Part shown: positions 13,764 to 14,480 of the stretch, piece by piece
Numbering within the stretch: the first letter of the stretch is position 1
Layout: every line of letters begins with the position of its first letter
Assembly (NCBI GenBank): GCA_903858085.1
Contig: CAIOHJ010000383.1
Coordinates: 1-14,480, forward strand
DNA length: 14,480 nt
Origin: an uncultured Chloroflexota bacterium
Lineage (GTDB): Bacteria; Chloroflexota; Anaerolineae; Caldilineales; Caldilineaceae
Direction: 5' to 3'
Notes under the pieces: model-generated
The model's database searches: none
Seen by the model: the letters and a program-made list of their open reading frames with translations, nothing else
Told to the model about the DNA's origin: nothing
Made by a program: the position numbers and the translations under genes

Positions 13764-14480
13764 GTGTTCCCCACATGCGTGGGGGTGAACCGGCAAGCGC
13801 CTTCCTGAGCAGCGCCTCGCTGGTCGTGTTCCCCACATGCGTGGGGGTGAACCGTGATGCGCAGCGCAAATGCAGCTCAGGATTACGTGTTCCCCACATG
13901 CGTGGGGGTGAACCGAAATCAGCCGCCTGGCCCCGCAAGTGGCCGGAGTGTGTTCCCCACATGCGTGGGGGTGAACCGAGACCTTTTTGTCCCATCAACT
14001 GTTGCATACGGTGTTCCCCACATGCGTGGGGGTGAACCGAGGACGATAGGCTGGAAGAGCGTTTGCACAGCGTGTTCCCCACATGCGTGGGGGTGAACCG
14101 CAAGCATATGGACTTCGGTCGCGTACGGCAATGTGTTCCCCACATGCGTGGGGGTGAACCGCCAAGCGCGCTTTGCCAGTGTCGATAGGTGGTGTGTTCC
14201 CCACATGCGTGGGGGTGAACCGCTGCCCATCGTCCCACTCGCGTGTAGGCGTCTGGTGTTCCCCACATGCGTGGGGGTGAACCGACGGCGTCCACCAAAA
14301 CCGTGGCGCTGCGCTGGTGTTCCCCACATGCGTGGGGGTGAACCGCTGATAGATCAGCTGCCAGCCGGCGTACTGGCGTGTTCCCCACATGCGTGGGGGT
14401 GAACCGCGTCAAGCAAGCGCTCCAACTCGGTGCGACCTGTGTTCCCCACATGCGTGGGGGTGAACCGCGGTAGCGCTGGA
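13764..14480 (+). CRISPR. Type I-E CRISPR array, 12 identical repeats, continues past the window
   Basis: Twelve identical 29-base repeats begin at 13764, 13826, 13887, 13950, 14011, 14072, 14133, 14194, 14256, 14317, 14378 and 14439. Each starts GTGTTCCCC and ends GTGAACCG. Inside, CCCCAC and GTGGGG form a 6-bp hairpin around ATGC, the substrate of Cas6e; cutting after the stem gives the 8-base handle GTGAACCG. This orients transcription on the plus strand, the same as the cas genes. Eleven complete spacers are 33, 32, 34, 32, 32, 32, 32, 33, 32, 32 and 32 bases, all different; a twelfth is cut at the window end. None resembles other sequence in the window by eye. No degenerate terminal repeat is present, so the trailer end lies beyond 14480. 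No leader separates the array from cas2. Confidence 0.99.

Noticed and set aside
13552..14451. Open frames across the CRISPR array with repeated SPPRMWGT or FPTCVGVN peptides
   Set aside because: The peptide repeats come from translating the 29-base CRISPR repeats and are a well-known annotation artefact.

Overview
The window is a GC-rich bacterial segment, most likely from a Chloroflexota (Anaerolineae/Caldilinea-like) genome. That guess rests mainly on the secreted protease, which ends in a proline-rich linker and a terminal FLPL-type tail of a kind I recall as common in Chloroflexota exported proteins. It is an inference, not a proof.

Left part (1-1460): a secreted trypsin-like serine protease on the minus strand, and a divergent regulatory region with a good promoter on each side and several perfect dyads. 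Middle (1461-3643): a plus-strand operon of a PadR-type regulator, a molybdate-binding lipoprotein ModA and the permease ModB. No ModC ATPase follows. Then comes a 112-base spacer rich in inverted repeats and a 69-residue winged-helix protein (3756-3965).

Right part (4095 to the end): a complete type I-E CRISPR-Cas locus in the usual order cas3, cas8e (cse1), cas11 (cse2), cas7, cas5, cas6e, cas1, cas2, then an array of twelve identical 29-base repeats that runs off the window. All catalytic motifs I looked for in Cas3, Cas6e and Cas1 are intact, so interference and adaptation should both be functional.

The main novelty is in cas3. The open frame starts about 330 codons before the Cas3 HD domain and encodes an N-terminal helix-turn-helix plus WYL ligand-sensing domain, so a WYL-type transcription regulator is fused in frame to the Cas3 nuclease-helicase. 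Three features make a self-regulated effector worth testing: a perfect 15-bp inverted repeat inside the WYL coding sequence, a GCAAC/GTTGC dyad upstream of the gene with matching half-sites further upstream, and a small winged-helix gene next door. The second novelty is the missing leader: the first repeat begins one base after the cas2 stop codon, so any promoter and leader-recognition signals must lie inside cas2, or the array depends on cas-operon transcription.
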